Source: UBA1858 sp965227695
GTDB lineage: Bacteria > Pseudomonadota > Gammaproteobacteria > UBA4575
NCBI GenBank assembly: GCA_965227695.1
Contig: OZ245760.1
Span: 2,604,001 to 2,668,000, forward strand
Direction of reading: 5' to 3'
DNA: 64,000 nt
Position 1 is the stretch's first letter; every line of letters starts with the position of its first letter. Both the position numbers and the translations under genes were made by a program. This document shows, one piece after another, positions 31,697 to 40,694 of the stretch. The notes beneath the pieces were generated by a model. That model was not told where the DNA came from. It ran no database searches and saw only the letters and a program-made list of their open reading frames with translations.

Positions 31697-32350
31697 TTGT
31701 CTCTTGCACTTTTTGACCTTGATGAAACCCTGCTGGCAGGTGATAGTGACTATTTATGGGGTCAATATCTCGTTGAACAAGGGGCCGTAGACCGCGAATC
31801 ATACGAGCATACTAACCGGCAGTTTTACGAACAGTATAAACAGGGCACACTCGACATATTTGAGTTTTGTCGCTTTGCATTCCAGCCACTGCGCAGGCAT
31901 CCGCTTGCAAGATTGAAACAGTGGCGTAGTGAATTTGTTGAGCAGAAAATCAAGCCAATAATGTCTCCCAAAGGCATTGCAGCAATTGAACATCACCGCA
32001 GGGCCGGCGACCAGTTGGTTATTATCACTTCCACAAACCAGTTCATTACACAACCGATCGCCGACCTTTACCAAGTGGATCAGCTACTTGCCACCCAGCC
32101 CCAGATGATTAATGGCGAGTACACAGGTGAGGTTGATGCGCCCTGCTTCGCTCATTATAAAATTGACCGGCTAAATGAATGGCTGAAATCAAGTGGAGCC
32201 AATCTTGAAGGCAGCTATGGATACAGCGACTCACATAATGATTTACCACTACTCAGTGCCGTTGAATACCCGTTTGCCGTCGACCCGGATGACACGCTTC
32301 GCCAACACGCTTTGCAACACGACTGGCAGATTATTTCTTTTCGCAGATAG
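31697..32350 (+). CDS. HAD-IB family phosphatase (SerB-like)
   Basis: The 217-residue protein has the HAD nucleophile motif FDLDETLL at the very N-terminus, motif II ITSTNQF and motif IV YGYSDSHNDLPLL. These put it in the HAD-IB group with phosphoserine phosphatase-like and CicA-like enzymes. The start is TTG at 31697, fixed by TAGGAG seven bases upstream and by the nucleophile position. The substrate is unknown; lipid or phosphoserine phosphatase activity is seen in relatives. Confidence 0.9.
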   Translation: MSLALFDLDETLLAGDSDYLWGQYLVEQGAVDRESYEHTNRQFYEQYKQGTLDIFEFCRFAFQPLRRHPLARLKQWRSEFVEQKIKPIMSPKGIAAIEHHRRAGDQLVIITSTNQFITQPIADLYQVDQLLATQPQMINGEYTGEVDAPCFAHYKIDRLNEWLKSSGANLEGSYGYSDSHNDLPLLSAVEYPFAVDPDDTLRQHALQHDWQIISFRR

Positions 32351-32432
32351 TACTACTGATTTCAAATCATCAGAATTATCTGCCTGGCAAATTCTTGATT
32401 AATGCAGCCCGTATACTAATAATCTGCGGACA

Positions 32433-32834
32433 TCATGATTGATACTTCCAGCAAATATTTACTTTTCGCTTGCCCCATTTAAATGCTGCCGGGCGGTCGT
32501 TGCCCATGTAGATATCGATTTTCTTTTTCCAGCGTTTATTCATTTTGTCAAGAACGATAAAGTCATGCTTGAAGCCCTCGATTGTGACAAGGGTCCCATG
32601 AGTAAGTCCCATTGATAATAAATCGCGGGAAACGGCAATGACACGCATACCAGGTTTTAATTTATTCCCCCAGGCTGCAATAGTGGGCGTCGAGTCTGTT
32701 TCTATCACCGAGGAAGTATACGCAGAGGCCGTTACCTGCATTTGTCGCGATGCATCATTACATGCATAGGCATGAGTGGACAGAGCAGGCAGCAAGGCCG
32801 CGGCAAAACGTAAATGTTTTATAATATTTTCCAT
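32433..32834 (-). CDS. Secreted 3D-domain protein
   Basis: About 133 residues with a signal peptide (FAAALLPALSTHAYA) and a double-psi barrel 3D domain ending in the family signature VLDKMNKRWKKKIDIYMG. 3D domains occur in lytic transglycosylases (MltA) and other wall-binding proteins. The protein is only this domain, so enzyme activity is uncertain. Start 32834 puts the signal peptide first; ATG 32870 would add 12 codons. The SGNH esterase gene is directly upstream. Confidence 0.82.
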   Translation of the reverse strand: MENIIKHLRFAAALLPALSTHAYACNDASRQMQVTASAYTSSVIETDSTPTIAAWGNKLKPGMRVIAVSRDLLSMGLTHGTLVTIEGFKHDFIVLDKMNKRWKKKIDIYMGNDRPAAFKWGKRKVNICWKYQS

Positions 32835-32885
32835 ATAATAATTGAGCTTCTGACAAATTAAAAAATTCATGGTTAGATGACATGT

Positions 32886-33524
32886 TTAGTCATGGCTGAG
32901 GGCGCCATGCTTGATAAGCAAATCATGGATTGATTGCGCCAGAAGGCGGTAGCCCTGTCGATTAAGATGAACAGCATCTGACTTATACTCATTGTCACGC
33001 AATAGTTCAGACAATAATCGATCTTCCAGTATTAAATCATACTCACTGGCCAGCTCCTCATAAAGAGGTGCAACATTGGAGAACAGCTTTTTTTCCGGCA
33101 CACCAATTAATACAACATCAATTTGATTAGACTGCGATAATTCAATCATGCGGGCAAGATTTTTCTTGATCTGGCGGGGATTCCTGTTTCGCAGAATATC
33201 ATTTCCACCCTGCAGAAGAATCATCAAATTCGGACGAACCTCCTCAAGCACTTTTGCTAAACGAACAACCCCCTGACTTGTTTCCTCCCCCGAAACTCCC
33301 GACTCTACGACATGAAGCCCTGTCAATTGTGCCAGCACCTCAGGATAGCTTTCATCTTCTGACGCACCGACCCCTGCAGTCAGACTATCTCCGAACGCCA
33401 GAATCACTCCATTGTGCTCTAGCGGGTCCAGTGATTTTTTATCAGAGCAGGCAAACAGAAAACATGTGCATATAACCAACAACAATAAATGTATGGCTGG
33501 ATAAACTTTTGTGCGACTGTCCAT
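32886..33524 (-). CDS. SGNH-family esterase/thioesterase lipoprotein (TesA-like)
   Basis: The 212-residue protein has a lipobox (FACS) after a hydrophobic signal, then the SGNH blocks: GDSLTAGVGA (nucleophile Ser), the Gly of SGVSGE, GGNDIL and the C-terminal DAVHLN with Asp and His. These match TesA, a periplasmic lysophospholipase and acyl-CoA thioesterase, but here it is predicted to be lipid-anchored. The 3D-domain gene follows on the same strand. Confidence 0.92.
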   Translation of the reverse strand: MDSRTKVYPAIHLLLLVICTCFLFACSDKKSLDPLEHNGVILAFGDSLTAGVGASEDESYPEVLAQLTGLHVVESGVSGEETSQGVVRLAKVLEEVRPNLMILLQGGNDILRNRNPRQIKKNLARMIELSQSNQIDVVLIGVPEKKLFSNVAPLYEELASEYDLILEDRLLSELLRDNEYKSDAVHLNRQGYRLLAQSIHDLLIKHGALSHD

Positions 33525-34308
33525 AATATGATCTATAAAAATAAGTGCAGATGAAAATGTGCCTCAATTATCACAAACAAATTATTTTTCGTAAAAAAAC
33601 CACCCTTAACATTTACACTCTCAGTAGTAGTGAGCAGGTTATAACAGCGTGTTTCAATGAATAGCAGCGGACGACGGGTGATGCACTACATGAGACAAAG
33701 TGAATGACAATTGTTTATCACTCTAGCCGGTGGCCCGCGGCCATGCGTGGTGAATATTTTTCACTCAAAGAGGCGAAGTTAAACCATCGATTAATGTCAG
33801 CAGATCGTCTTCACGATTTTTGATGCAAAAACAGTCAAACCAGAAGACTAAATATTGTTCTTTTCAATAATCTGCTATTTAAATTTTTTATCGTTCCTTA
33901 TTTTTTGACTGATCAATAGAAAAAATAATCGCCTTAGTAAGTTATCAAACTGTGACGGCCATCACAAAAAATTATTATTTAATGACAACGTATGGAGACA
34001 TTTCTGTTGCATCTGGATTGCTGGTTCACCTGACCCATCATTGATAACTAATCACATAAACTGAATATGTATTGTAACGAACTGTTTTATTGTGAGTTTA
34101 TAATTTATTCATTGAACCCGCTGCTGTATATCAGACAAAGCATGTGTGCACTATATGAGCCGACATTAAAACAAATGAATATAAAATCCATTTATAGACA
34201 AAGTGAACCAGTTAAAATTAATGTAACTTTTTATCACACAATCAGTTACCATTTCGTCAGCTAAAGCTATCATTTCATAAGCATCAAAAGTAAGAGGGAC
34301 ATAACGAC
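33525..34308. other. Long intergenic region upstream of second PEP-CTERM gene
   Basis: This 784-bp region has no supported gene; a 65-codon ORF at 34067-34264 is AT-rich and lacks a ribosome site. It holds a CRP-like site (33951-33966), a short hairpin TGGCC-CGC-GGCCA and GTGAA-TATTT-TTCAC nearby. It separates two divergent genes, so both promoters lie here. Confidence 0.5.
33951..33966. promoter_or_regulatory. CRP-like binding site
   Basis: TGTGA-CGGCCA-TCACA is a perfect match to the CRP half-sites with the standard 6-bp centre. It lies about 340 bp before the PEP-CTERM gene and about 430 bp before the esterase gene. Confidence 0.6.
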
Positions 34309-34932
34309 ATGAAAAAACTGATTCATTTAACCATGCTGCTGGCTTTCGGGCTTGCCTGTCTTCAGGCAAATGCAAGTCTTATTACCAATGGCAGCTTTGA
34401 AGAGTTCGACAGTGGCATGGGGCCGGATACCTGGCTGGCCTATCCTGGCGGCACAGGAATCCCCGGTTGGGATGGCGTCAACAGTATTGAAATACATGCA
34501 TCAGGGTTCCTTGGCAATCCTTCGCAACAGGGACATTTCCATGCCGAACTTAATGCAGATCCCCAGCAGCATGAACCATTCAGACTGGAGCAGGAATTTG
34601 AAACCTGGAAAGGCATGCTGCACACAGTGAGCTTCTGGGCAAGAAAACGCGAATCTGGTGACGGGGCATTTTCAGTCATGGTCGGTGATTTAAGCGAGGA
34701 AATATCAACACATGTTGTTGGAGAATGGACGCAATTCGTATTCAACTTCACGGCCACAGGCAACTGGCAGACCCTGTCATTTATCTCCGGACAATCCGGT
34801 AGCGACACCATTGGCCATCTTCTTGATAACATAGAAGTAACGAAAGTTCCTTTGCCTGGTGCTGCCATCCTGTTACTGGGTGGATTACTGGGACTGAGTG
34901 CCTTCAGAAACAAGAACGCTGCCACGGCCTAG
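34309..34932 (+). CDS. Secreted protein with PEP-CTERM-type tail and DUF642/CBM-like body
   Basis: The 207-residue protein has a signal peptide (LTMLLAFGLACLQANA) and then NGSFEEFDSG...GIPGWDGVNSIEIH...LLDNIEV, the pattern of DUF642 or carbohydrate-binding beta-sandwich domains. The C-terminus VPLPGAAILLLGGLLGLSAFRNK is a PEP-CTERM-type tail with basic end. It is likely exported and handled by an exosortase encoded elsewhere. AGAGGGA precedes ATG 34309. It ends at a very strong terminator. Confidence 0.9.
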   Translation: MKKLIHLTMLLAFGLACLQANASLITNGSFEEFDSGMGPDTWLAYPGGTGIPGWDGVNSIEIHASGFLGNPSQQGHFHAELNADPQQHEPFRLEQEFETWKGMLHTVSFWARKRESGDGAFSVMVGDLSEEISTHVVGEWTQFVFNFTATGNWQTLSFISGQSGSDTIGHLLDNIEVTKVPLPGAAILLLGGLLGLSAFRNKNAATA

Positions 34933-34963
34933 TTAGCAGTCACTCCATACAACACTTTTATAT

Positions 34964-34996
34964 AAAAAAGCCACCTGAACTTCAGGTGGCTTTTTT
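34964..34996 (+). terminator. Terminator after second PEP-CTERM gene
   Basis: A near-perfect palindrome (34964-34979 with 34981-34996) has A6 at one end and T6 at the other, so it may also stop transcription from the other strand. Confidence 0.92.
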
Positions 34997-35084
34997 ACTG
35001 TCTTTCCGGCATCGTTTTCTTGATGAAGGCGACTATAACCCAGTAGAGGTTCAAACGGGTTGATTTGTCGCGCTACGATGAGTG

Positions 35085-36017
35085 CTAAAAATCACTATCA
35101 AACGCTTGTCTGAATTTGGCTTTAAACTCATCTACCGAAAAAGAGTGATTCTGCGTACCATGATGCTGGATCTTAATTGCACCCATCAATGATGCAATTC
35201 GGCAGGTGGTTTCCCAATCCATGTCTTCCATTAAGCCATAAATCAGTCCTGCGCGATAAGCATCCCCACAACCTGTTGGGTCTTTAATATCCTCCACAGA
35301 AACGGCCGGGATACTTAGTTTTTTGCCGGAGGCATAAACATTTGACCCTTCACCCCCCCGTGTCACAATCAACGCATCCACCCTTTGTGCAATTTCTCCT
35401 TCAGACAACCCGGTGCGTTCTTGCATTAGTTGTGATTCATAATCATTGACAGTGACATATGAGGCCTGTTCCAGGAATGTATTTAGCTCTTCGGCACCGA
35501 ACATTGGCAACCCCTGGCCCGGATCAAAAATAAATGGAATATTGGCATTTGCAAATTGTTCTGCATGCTGAATCATCCCATCCCGACCATCAGGGGAGAT
35601 TAAGCCGAGACTAATGCCATCCTGTGCAGGAATTTTAACCTCATGGGCATAATTCATCGCGCCAGGGTGAAACGCGGTAATCTGATTATCGTCCAGATCC
35701 GTCGTAATAAACGCCTGTGCGGTATAGCTGTGGTCAATTTGTGACACATAATCCTGACTCACGCCGACTTTGTTCATCCATTCAGAGTAAGGAGCAAAAT
35801 CCGTCCCGACAGTCCCCATTGGTTTTCCATTCCCGCCCAGCAGGTTCAGATTGTAGGCTATATTGCCTGCGCAGCCACCAAATTCCCTGCGCATATCAGG
35901 CACCAGGAAACAGACATTAAGAATATGCACTTTGTCTGGCAGGATATGATTTTTAAATTTGTCCTGAAAAACCATAATGTTATCGTAAGCTAATGAGCCA
36001 CAGATCAGTGCTGTCAT
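35085..36017 (-). CDS. PfkB-family carbohydrate/nucleoside kinase
   Basis: The 310-residue ribokinase-fold protein has the N-terminal GGCAGNIAYNLNLLG and the C-terminal DPTGCGDAYRAG with catalytic Asp and anion hole. The overall look is close to bacterial adenosine kinase or ribokinase, but the sugar or nucleoside substrate cannot be fixed from sequence. The 5' AT-rich gap toward rubredoxin probably holds its promoter. Confidence 0.9.
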   Translation of the reverse strand: MTALICGSLAYDNIMVFQDKFKNHILPDKVHILNVCFLVPDMRREFGGCAGNIAYNLNLLGGNGKPMGTVGTDFAPYSEWMNKVGVSQDYVSQIDHSYTAQAFITTDLDDNQITAFHPGAMNYAHEVKIPAQDGISLGLISPDGRDGMIQHAEQFANANIPFIFDPGQGLPMFGAEELNTFLEQASYVTVNDYESQLMQERTGLSEGEIAQRVDALIVTRGGEGSNVYASGKKLSIPAVSVEDIKDPTGCGDAYRAGLIYGLMEDMDWETTCRIASLMGAIKIQHHGTQNHSFSVDEFKAKFRQAFDSDF

Positions 36018-36124
36018 ACTAAATTCCCTATTGTTTTGTTTAATTTGTAAGATTTATATTGCGATTAGCTGAATAAATTTGTTCAGCTATATTAGAAACA
36101 GATGGGCTATTGAGCGGCTATATT

Positions 36125-36328
36125 TCAAGCAACTTCAACCATCTCAAAATCGTCTTTAATAGCGCCACACTCAGGACATTGCCAATTCATGGGGATATCT
36201 TCCCATTTGGTACCAGGTGCAATCCCGTCTTCCGGGGCACCTTTCTCTTCATCATAAATCCATCCACAGATGACACACATGTATTTCTTGTACACTTCCT
36301 GTTCCTCTTGGTTTGATCCATCAGTCAA
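36125..36328 (-). CDS. Rubredoxin
   Basis: A small one-iron electron carrier. The two C-x2-C-G loops (CVICGW and CPECGA) and the GTKWEDIP segment are complete. Length 67 residues from ATG 36328 includes a 14-residue N-terminal tail; the core begins at KKYMCVICGW. It diverges from thiD with only 46 bp between start codons. Confidence 0.95.
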   Translation of the reverse strand: MTDGSNQEEQEVYKKYMCVICGWIYDEEKGAPEDGIAPGTKWEDIPMNWQCPECGAIKDDFEMVEVA

Positions 36329-36374
36329 TAGAATAGCGTGTTACACTGAGCGCACTATATCCAGCCATTATACT

Positions 36375-37160
36375 ATGCATGCAAAAAATTCTCGCCCCGC
36401 GATTCTTTGCTTTGCCGGTCTTGATCCGTCCGGCGGTGCCGGCCTGCAGGCTGACATTGAAAGTATCGCCCAATGCGGCGGGCATGCATTACCGATCGCC
36501 ACTTGCCTGACAGTGCAGGATTCCACCCAGTCCTACACGTTTACTGTGGTTGATAATGCCCTGATTGCTCAGCAGGCGAGAACAATAATTCGTGACATCC
36601 CTGTTGCTGCCTGTAAAATTGGCGTGATTCCAAACGTCGATACGGCACGTTGTATTGCCGAGGTACTTCAGCCGCTCGCGGCCGTTCCGATTGTATATGA
36701 CCCGGTGATCGCCGCCTCCCATGGCAGTACTTTTTCCAATCTCGAGACGATCGGCGCAATCAAGTCTCACCTGTTACCCCAGGTCACGGTGATGACACCC
36801 AACACAAATGAACTCGGCATATTACTGGGAAAACCTGTAACAGATCTCGCTGAAGCATCAACCCTGTGTCATCATGGACCTGCCTATCTCCTCGTTACCG
36901 ACGCGGATGAAGGGAATCACCAGGTTTGTCATCAATTAATCTCTGAGGATGGTGTCCTGCATGAGGACTGTTATCCGAGACTATCAGGTCAATTTCATGG
37001 CAGTGGCTGCACTTTAAGCAGCGCGCTGACCGCTTACCTTGCCCAGGGCTATGATATATGCGAATCAGTCAAGCGTGCTCAGCAATATACTTATCAGGCC
37101 CTGCAACATGCCGATTCTCCCGGACGAGGCCAAAAATTTCCTTATCGTATATTTCATTAG
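36375..37160 (+). CDS. thiD: Hydroxymethylpyrimidine/phosphomethylpyrimidine kinase
   Basis: ThiD phosphorylates HMP and HMP-P to HMP-PP for thiamine synthesis. Start at 36375 (MHAKNSRPAIL) gives 261 residues. Hallmarks are GLDPSGGAGLQADIES near the N-terminus and GSGCTLSSALTAYLA at the C-terminus (catalytic Cys/anion hole). The longer frame from 36270 would overlap the rubredoxin gene. thiE follows 13 bp later. Confidence 0.95.
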   Translation: MHAKNSRPAILCFAGLDPSGGAGLQADIESIAQCGGHALPIATCLTVQDSTQSYTFTVVDNALIAQQARTIIRDIPVAACKIGVIPNVDTARCIAEVLQPLAAVPIVYDPVIAASHGSTFSNLETIGAIKSHLLPQVTVMTPNTNELGILLGKPVTDLAEASTLCHHGPAYLLVTDADEGNHQVCHQLISEDGVLHEDCYPRLSGQFHGSGCTLSSALTAYLAQGYDICESVKRAQQYTYQALQHADSPGRGQKFPYRIFH

Positions 37161-37173
37161 AACAGGCCAGACG

Positions 37174-37800
37174 ATGCATTCCGGACTTCTTTATGTACTC
37201 ACAGATAGCAGGCGTTTCCCACATTATCAGTGGCCGGACCGGGTCGAAAAAATACTCGCAGGCGGTGCGGATATTATTCAGCTAAGAGAAAAAAACCTGA
37301 CACCGGAGCAACTGTACCCACTGGCGGGTGCACTCCTGGAAATATGCCGTGCACATGATGCTTTATTTATAATTAATGATCATGTCTCGCTTGCCAGCAA
37401 AATTAATGCAGACGGGGTTCACATAGGCCAACATGATCAGACATTACGCCATGCACGGGAGTATCTGGGCAGTCAGTTCCTCATTGGCGTTTCATGTTAT
37501 CGCAACCTGCATCGTGCCGTACTGGCACAGAGGCAAACTGCCGACTACGTCGCTTTTGGCAGTATTTTTCAGTCAACCACCAAAGGGCAGGCACCGCGAT
37601 GTTCGTTATCAGCGCTTGCTAAAGCCAGGCGACACCTTAAAATTCCTGTCTGCGCAATCGGAGGCATTAACAACAAAAATATCCGCTACGCTGTAAAGCA
37701 CGGAGCAGACCTGGTGGCGGTGGCGGATGCCGTGTTTAACGCTGACGACCCAAAGCAGGCTGCGAACAATATTCGTCAACAAGCTATAATCCGACATTGA
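37174..37800 (+). CDS. thiE: Thiamine phosphate synthase
   Basis: ThiE joins HMP-PP and thiazole phosphate to thiamine phosphate. Start at 37174 (MHSGLLYVLTDS) gives 208 residues, the normal length; the upstream frame overlaps thiD. Family motifs are QLREKNL, FIINDH, GVHIGQHD, FGSIFQSTTK and AIGGIN. It completes a thiD-thiE pair with hemL downstream. Confidence 0.95.
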   Translation: MHSGLLYVLTDSRRFPHYQWPDRVEKILAGGADIIQLREKNLTPEQLYPLAGALLEICRAHDALFIINDHVSLASKINADGVHIGQHDQTLRHAREYLGSQFLIGVSCYRNLHRAVLAQRQTADYVAFGSIFQSTTKGQAPRCSLSALAKARRHLKIPVCAIGGINNKNIRYAVKHGADLVAVADAVFNADDPKQAANNIRQQAIIRH

Positions 37801-37842
37801 ACGCCCTCGACAAATCTATAATATCTATTTAGGACGGTGCAT

Positions 37843-39123
37843 ATGGAATCCATGCAGTCATTATTTGAAGAAGCGAAGAAATACATCCCCGGTGGCGTCA
37901 ATTCCCCGGTGCGCGCATTCAAGGCAGTAGGCGGCAATCCCGTTTATATCAATCATGCCTCAGGTGCCTATATCTATAGCACACAAGGGAAAAAATACAT
38001 TGACTATGTTGGCTCATGGGGGCCGATGATATTGGGTCATGCCCATCCAACGGTGATCGAGGCAGTCAAAGAAGCGGTCGTTGACGGATTAAGTTTTGGT
38101 GCGCCCACCTCACTTGAAACTGAAATGGCCAGGTTAATTTGCGATCTGGTTCCATCAATAGAACAGGTACGCATGGTGAGTTCCGGCACGGAGGCCACCA
38201 TGAGCGCCATTCGGCTGGCACGCGGTTATACCGGACGCAACAAAATTGTTAAGTTTGAAGGGTGTTATCATGGCCATGCTGACTCTTTACTGGTCAAGGC
38301 AGGGTCTGGTGCATTGACATTTGGCACACCCAGCTCACCAGGAGTCCCCCCTGAGCTCGCCGCCCATACACTTACATTGCCTTTCAATAACCTGCAGGCG
38401 GTTGAAAAACTATTTGCAGAATACGGCGAAGAAATTGCGTGCATTATCGTCGAACCCATTGCCGGCAACATGAACTGTGTGTTGCCTGAGGAAGGCTTTT
38501 TGCGGGGGTTACGCAGTATCACACAACGCTATCAAAGCCTGCTGATCTTTGACGAGGTGATGACAGGCTTTCGTGTCGCCCTCGGTGGCGCGCAGTCACT
38601 GTATAATGTCATACCGGACTTGACCACACTGGGCAAAGTAATCGGCGGTGGAATGCCCGTCGGCGCGTTTGGCGGCTCCAGAAAAATAATGGAATACCTG
38701 GCCCCTGATGGGCCGGTTTATCAGGCGGGCACGCTATCAGGCAATCCAGTTGCGATGACGGCAGGAATAGTGACACTTAATCTGATTCGCACCGATGGTT
38801 TTTATGATGAGCTGGGCAGGCATACCAAACTGCTTGCACAGGGTCTGGTGGTTCGCGCCGATCAACAGGGCGTTCCACTTAGCGTGAATTGTGCCGGAGG
38901 CATGTTTGGATACTTTTTCACTAAAGATAAAAAAGTCACCACTTTTGAGCAGGTAACGAAGTGCAATATTGAGCAATTTAATCAGTTTTTTCGGGGAATG
39001 CTCAACAGTGGTGTTTACCTGGCACCCTCAGCATTCGAGGCCGGCTTTGTGTCAGCCGCCCATACTATTGATGATATCAATCTCACTCTTGATAAAGCCG
39101 AGCATGTGTTCGCATCATTGTAA
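37843..39123 (+). CDS. hemL: Glutamate-1-semialdehyde 2,1-aminomutase
   Basis: HemL makes 5-aminolevulinate from glutamate-1-semialdehyde in the C5 heme pathway. About 426 residues, with PGGVNSPVRAF near the start, GTEATMSAIRLARG, the DEVMTGFR loop and the PLP-lysine segment TTLGKVIGGGMPVGAFGG. ATG 37843 sits eight bases after AGGA and is preferred over GTG 37837. It lies 42 bp after thiE. Confidence 0.96.
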   Translation: MESMQSLFEEAKKYIPGGVNSPVRAFKAVGGNPVYINHASGAYIYSTQGKKYIDYVGSWGPMILGHAHPTVIEAVKEAVVDGLSFGAPTSLETEMARLICDLVPSIEQVRMVSSGTEATMSAIRLARGYTGRNKIVKFEGCYHGHADSLLVKAGSGALTFGTPSSPGVPPELAAHTLTLPFNNLQAVEKLFAEYGEEIACIIVEPIAGNMNCVLPEEGFLRGLRSITQRYQSLLIFDEVMTGFRVALGGAQSLYNVIPDLTTLGKVIGGGMPVGAFGGSRKIMEYLAPDGPVYQAGTLSGNPVAMTAGIVTLNLIRTDGFYDELGRHTKLLAQGLVVRADQQGVPLSVNCAGGMFGYFFTKDKKVTTFEQVTKCNIEQFNQFFRGMLNSGVYLAPSAFEAGFVSAAHTIDDINLTLDKAEHVFASL

Positions 39124-39493
39124 TTCGGAATACTTTTTAGAACGGGCAAATAAAACGCCATTTTTAGCGTTTTTCTCTACATTGACTTTACTAACAAGAT
39201 ATCTGTGAGACTGCTGTCTAATGCCCGGCTTTGGCAGCATTTGCAAGATATTCATGTTATCGAGTGCCTGAAATACCGTCTGCTTAATTTTATTCAGGCA
39301 GATCTCTCGACGAAACTTTGAAACCCTGGTCAGTTATTTTTCAGGCAATTATCAGCACCATGTCAGATAAAAAATACTCTGGCTACCGACCCGTGAGGAG
39401 GTCAATTCAATATACAAAGGTCCTGGCTTGAGTATTTGGAGATTAAGCAGCAGAGTCAGGACTGCTTAAACTGAACACCATACGACTGACAGT
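39124..39493. other. Intergenic region between hemL and hemP
   Basis: About 370 bp with no supported ORF. An inverted repeat TGCCTGAA...TTCAGGCA (around 39267-39301) might be an mRNA stem, but no T-run follows it. No tRNA or riboswitch is seen. Confidence 0.45.
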
Positions 39494-39655
39494 TTATTTA
39501 GTTAACAGTAGTTTATTGGATTTGGTCACCTGCAATAAATAGGTTTCACCGGCATGACTAATCCAGGCATACCGCCTGCCTTTCAAAAGATCTGTCACAT
39601 TCAGTGTCGTGGTTTGCTGGCCTTGCTTGCTATTGACAGAGAGATGGTTAGACAT
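39494..39655 (-). CDS. hemP: Hemin uptake protein HemP
   Basis: A 53-residue protein from ATG 39655, preceded by GGAG. The C-terminal half (DLLKGRRYAWISHAGETYLLQVTKSNKLLLTK pattern: LLKGRR, then LLQVTKSNKLLLTK) is the HemP signature. HemP is a short protein linked to heme acquisition and its regulation in proteobacteria. The longer frame to 39718 would translate through the Fur box. A DyP-type peroxidase gene is immediately downstream on the same strand side of the region (starts at 40626, same direction, upstream in transcription). Confidence 0.9.
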   Translation of the reverse strand: MSNHLSVNSKQGQQTTTLNVTDLLKGRRYAWISHAGETYLLQVTKSNKLLLTK

Positions 39656-39685
39656 ATCACTACTCCGGGTGTTAATTATATTTAT

Positions 39686-39704
39686 AATAATGATAATCAT
39701 TCTC
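39686..39704 (-). promoter_or_regulatory. Fur box upstream of hemP
   Basis: AATAATGATAATCATTCTC matches 17 of 19 bases of the Fur consensus. It lies 30 bp before the hemP start, so hemP is expected to be iron repressed. Confidence 0.88.
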
Positions 39705-39735
39705 ATTCGTAATTGCAAGCATTAACTACGAGCCG

Positions 39736-40626
39736 CTAATTCATTAGTTGGGCAAGATTCAGACCCTCTTTACCAAGTGGCGGACACCAGTAGTAATTTC
39801 CCGTAATCGGACGACTGAAGCTAAATAATGCATCTGTCACCCCGTCGTCTTCTCCCACCATTCGCCTGAGCTGCATCTCAAATGCATCGAATGAATGGCT
39901 AAAAGACAAAAGCATCAGCCCGGACTGCTGATTCTCGATCCATGGGGAAGAGCGTCGGATCACCTCGGCCGGCACATCAAACCGGGCCTGGTCGACACGT
40001 TTAACATGAGCGCTGGCAGGCGCATGATCTAATTTTTGGTTGGAAATTTTGTGACGCCCAATAACCATATCCTGCTGATCCGACGCCAGGCTCTCAAAAT
40101 AATTAAGATCATGCTGCCATTGCTGAACCGCGACAAAACTGGAGCCATCCATATTGTCACTCTCGCCAGTCATCGCTGCTGCCCGTCTCGCGGATTCACC
40201 CTCAGCATTCGCGCTGCCGTATTGATATCCGGTTAAATCCAGTCCATCACCATACCGAAACCCATCTACCACATGATTGAGGGCAAATGCAGATTTTGCA
40301 ATCACTTCAATTGCGCGACCACGATGCAACAGTTCACCCATATCATCACCTCGCAACCAGAACCACAGGTCACCCGGTGTTGCCGTAACGGGAACCGGGG
40401 CATGCTTCAGCGCGGGGAATAGTTGCAACCCAGGGACTTCTTTTTGCATGGTGGTAACAACTTTTACCCCCACGCCCATCACAATATGAGTGCCATCAAC
40501 CATGTGCGAAAGAGCAGACAGTACTTTCCTCATGTCATTCGCCTGCTTGATGACAAATGTTAAATAACGTGAACGGGCAGGGGTATCCAGGAATATTGCC
40601 GGCTGCGCTTGATGCATGATGCTCAC
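39736..40626 (-). CDS. DyP-type heme peroxidase with altered GxxDG motif
   Basis: The 296-residue protein aligns along its length with YfeX-type dye-decolourising peroxidases: GFRYGDGLDLTG, QQWQHDLN, MVIGRHK, the proximal heme His207 (SAHVKRVD), distal Arg224 (IRRSSPW) and RPITGNYYW. The conserved GxxDG motif, normally G-F-V-D-G, reads G-Y-Q-Y-G (133-137), so the distal catalytic Asp is Tyr136 (codon 40221-40219). The heme site is otherwise intact. Peroxidase activity may be lost or changed; a heme-binding or heme-handling role is possible beside hemP. No signal peptide, so cytosolic. Confidence 0.9.
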   Translation of the reverse strand: MSIMHQAQPAIFLDTPARSRYLTFVIKQANDMRKVLSALSHMVDGTHIVMGVGVKVVTTMQKEVPGLQLFPALKHAPVPVTATPGDLWFWLRGDDMGELLHRGRAIEVIAKSAFALNHVVDGFRYGDGLDLTGYQYGSANAEGESARRAAAMTGESDNMDGSSFVAVQQWQHDLNYFESLASDQQDMVIGRHKISNQKLDHAPASAHVKRVDQARFDVPAEVIRRSSPWIENQQSGLMLLSFSHSFDAFEMQLRRMVGEDDGVTDALFSFSRPITGNYYWCPPLGKEGLNLAQLMN

Positions 40627-40694
40627 TCGATTGATAGTTAATATGGCGCCATTATATCTTTCCGGCGCGTCATGCTGATCATTTTCGGACCAGC

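Noticed and set aside
34067..34264. 65-codon ORF upstream of the second PEP-CTERM gene
   Set aside because: No ribosome site and AT-rich random composition.
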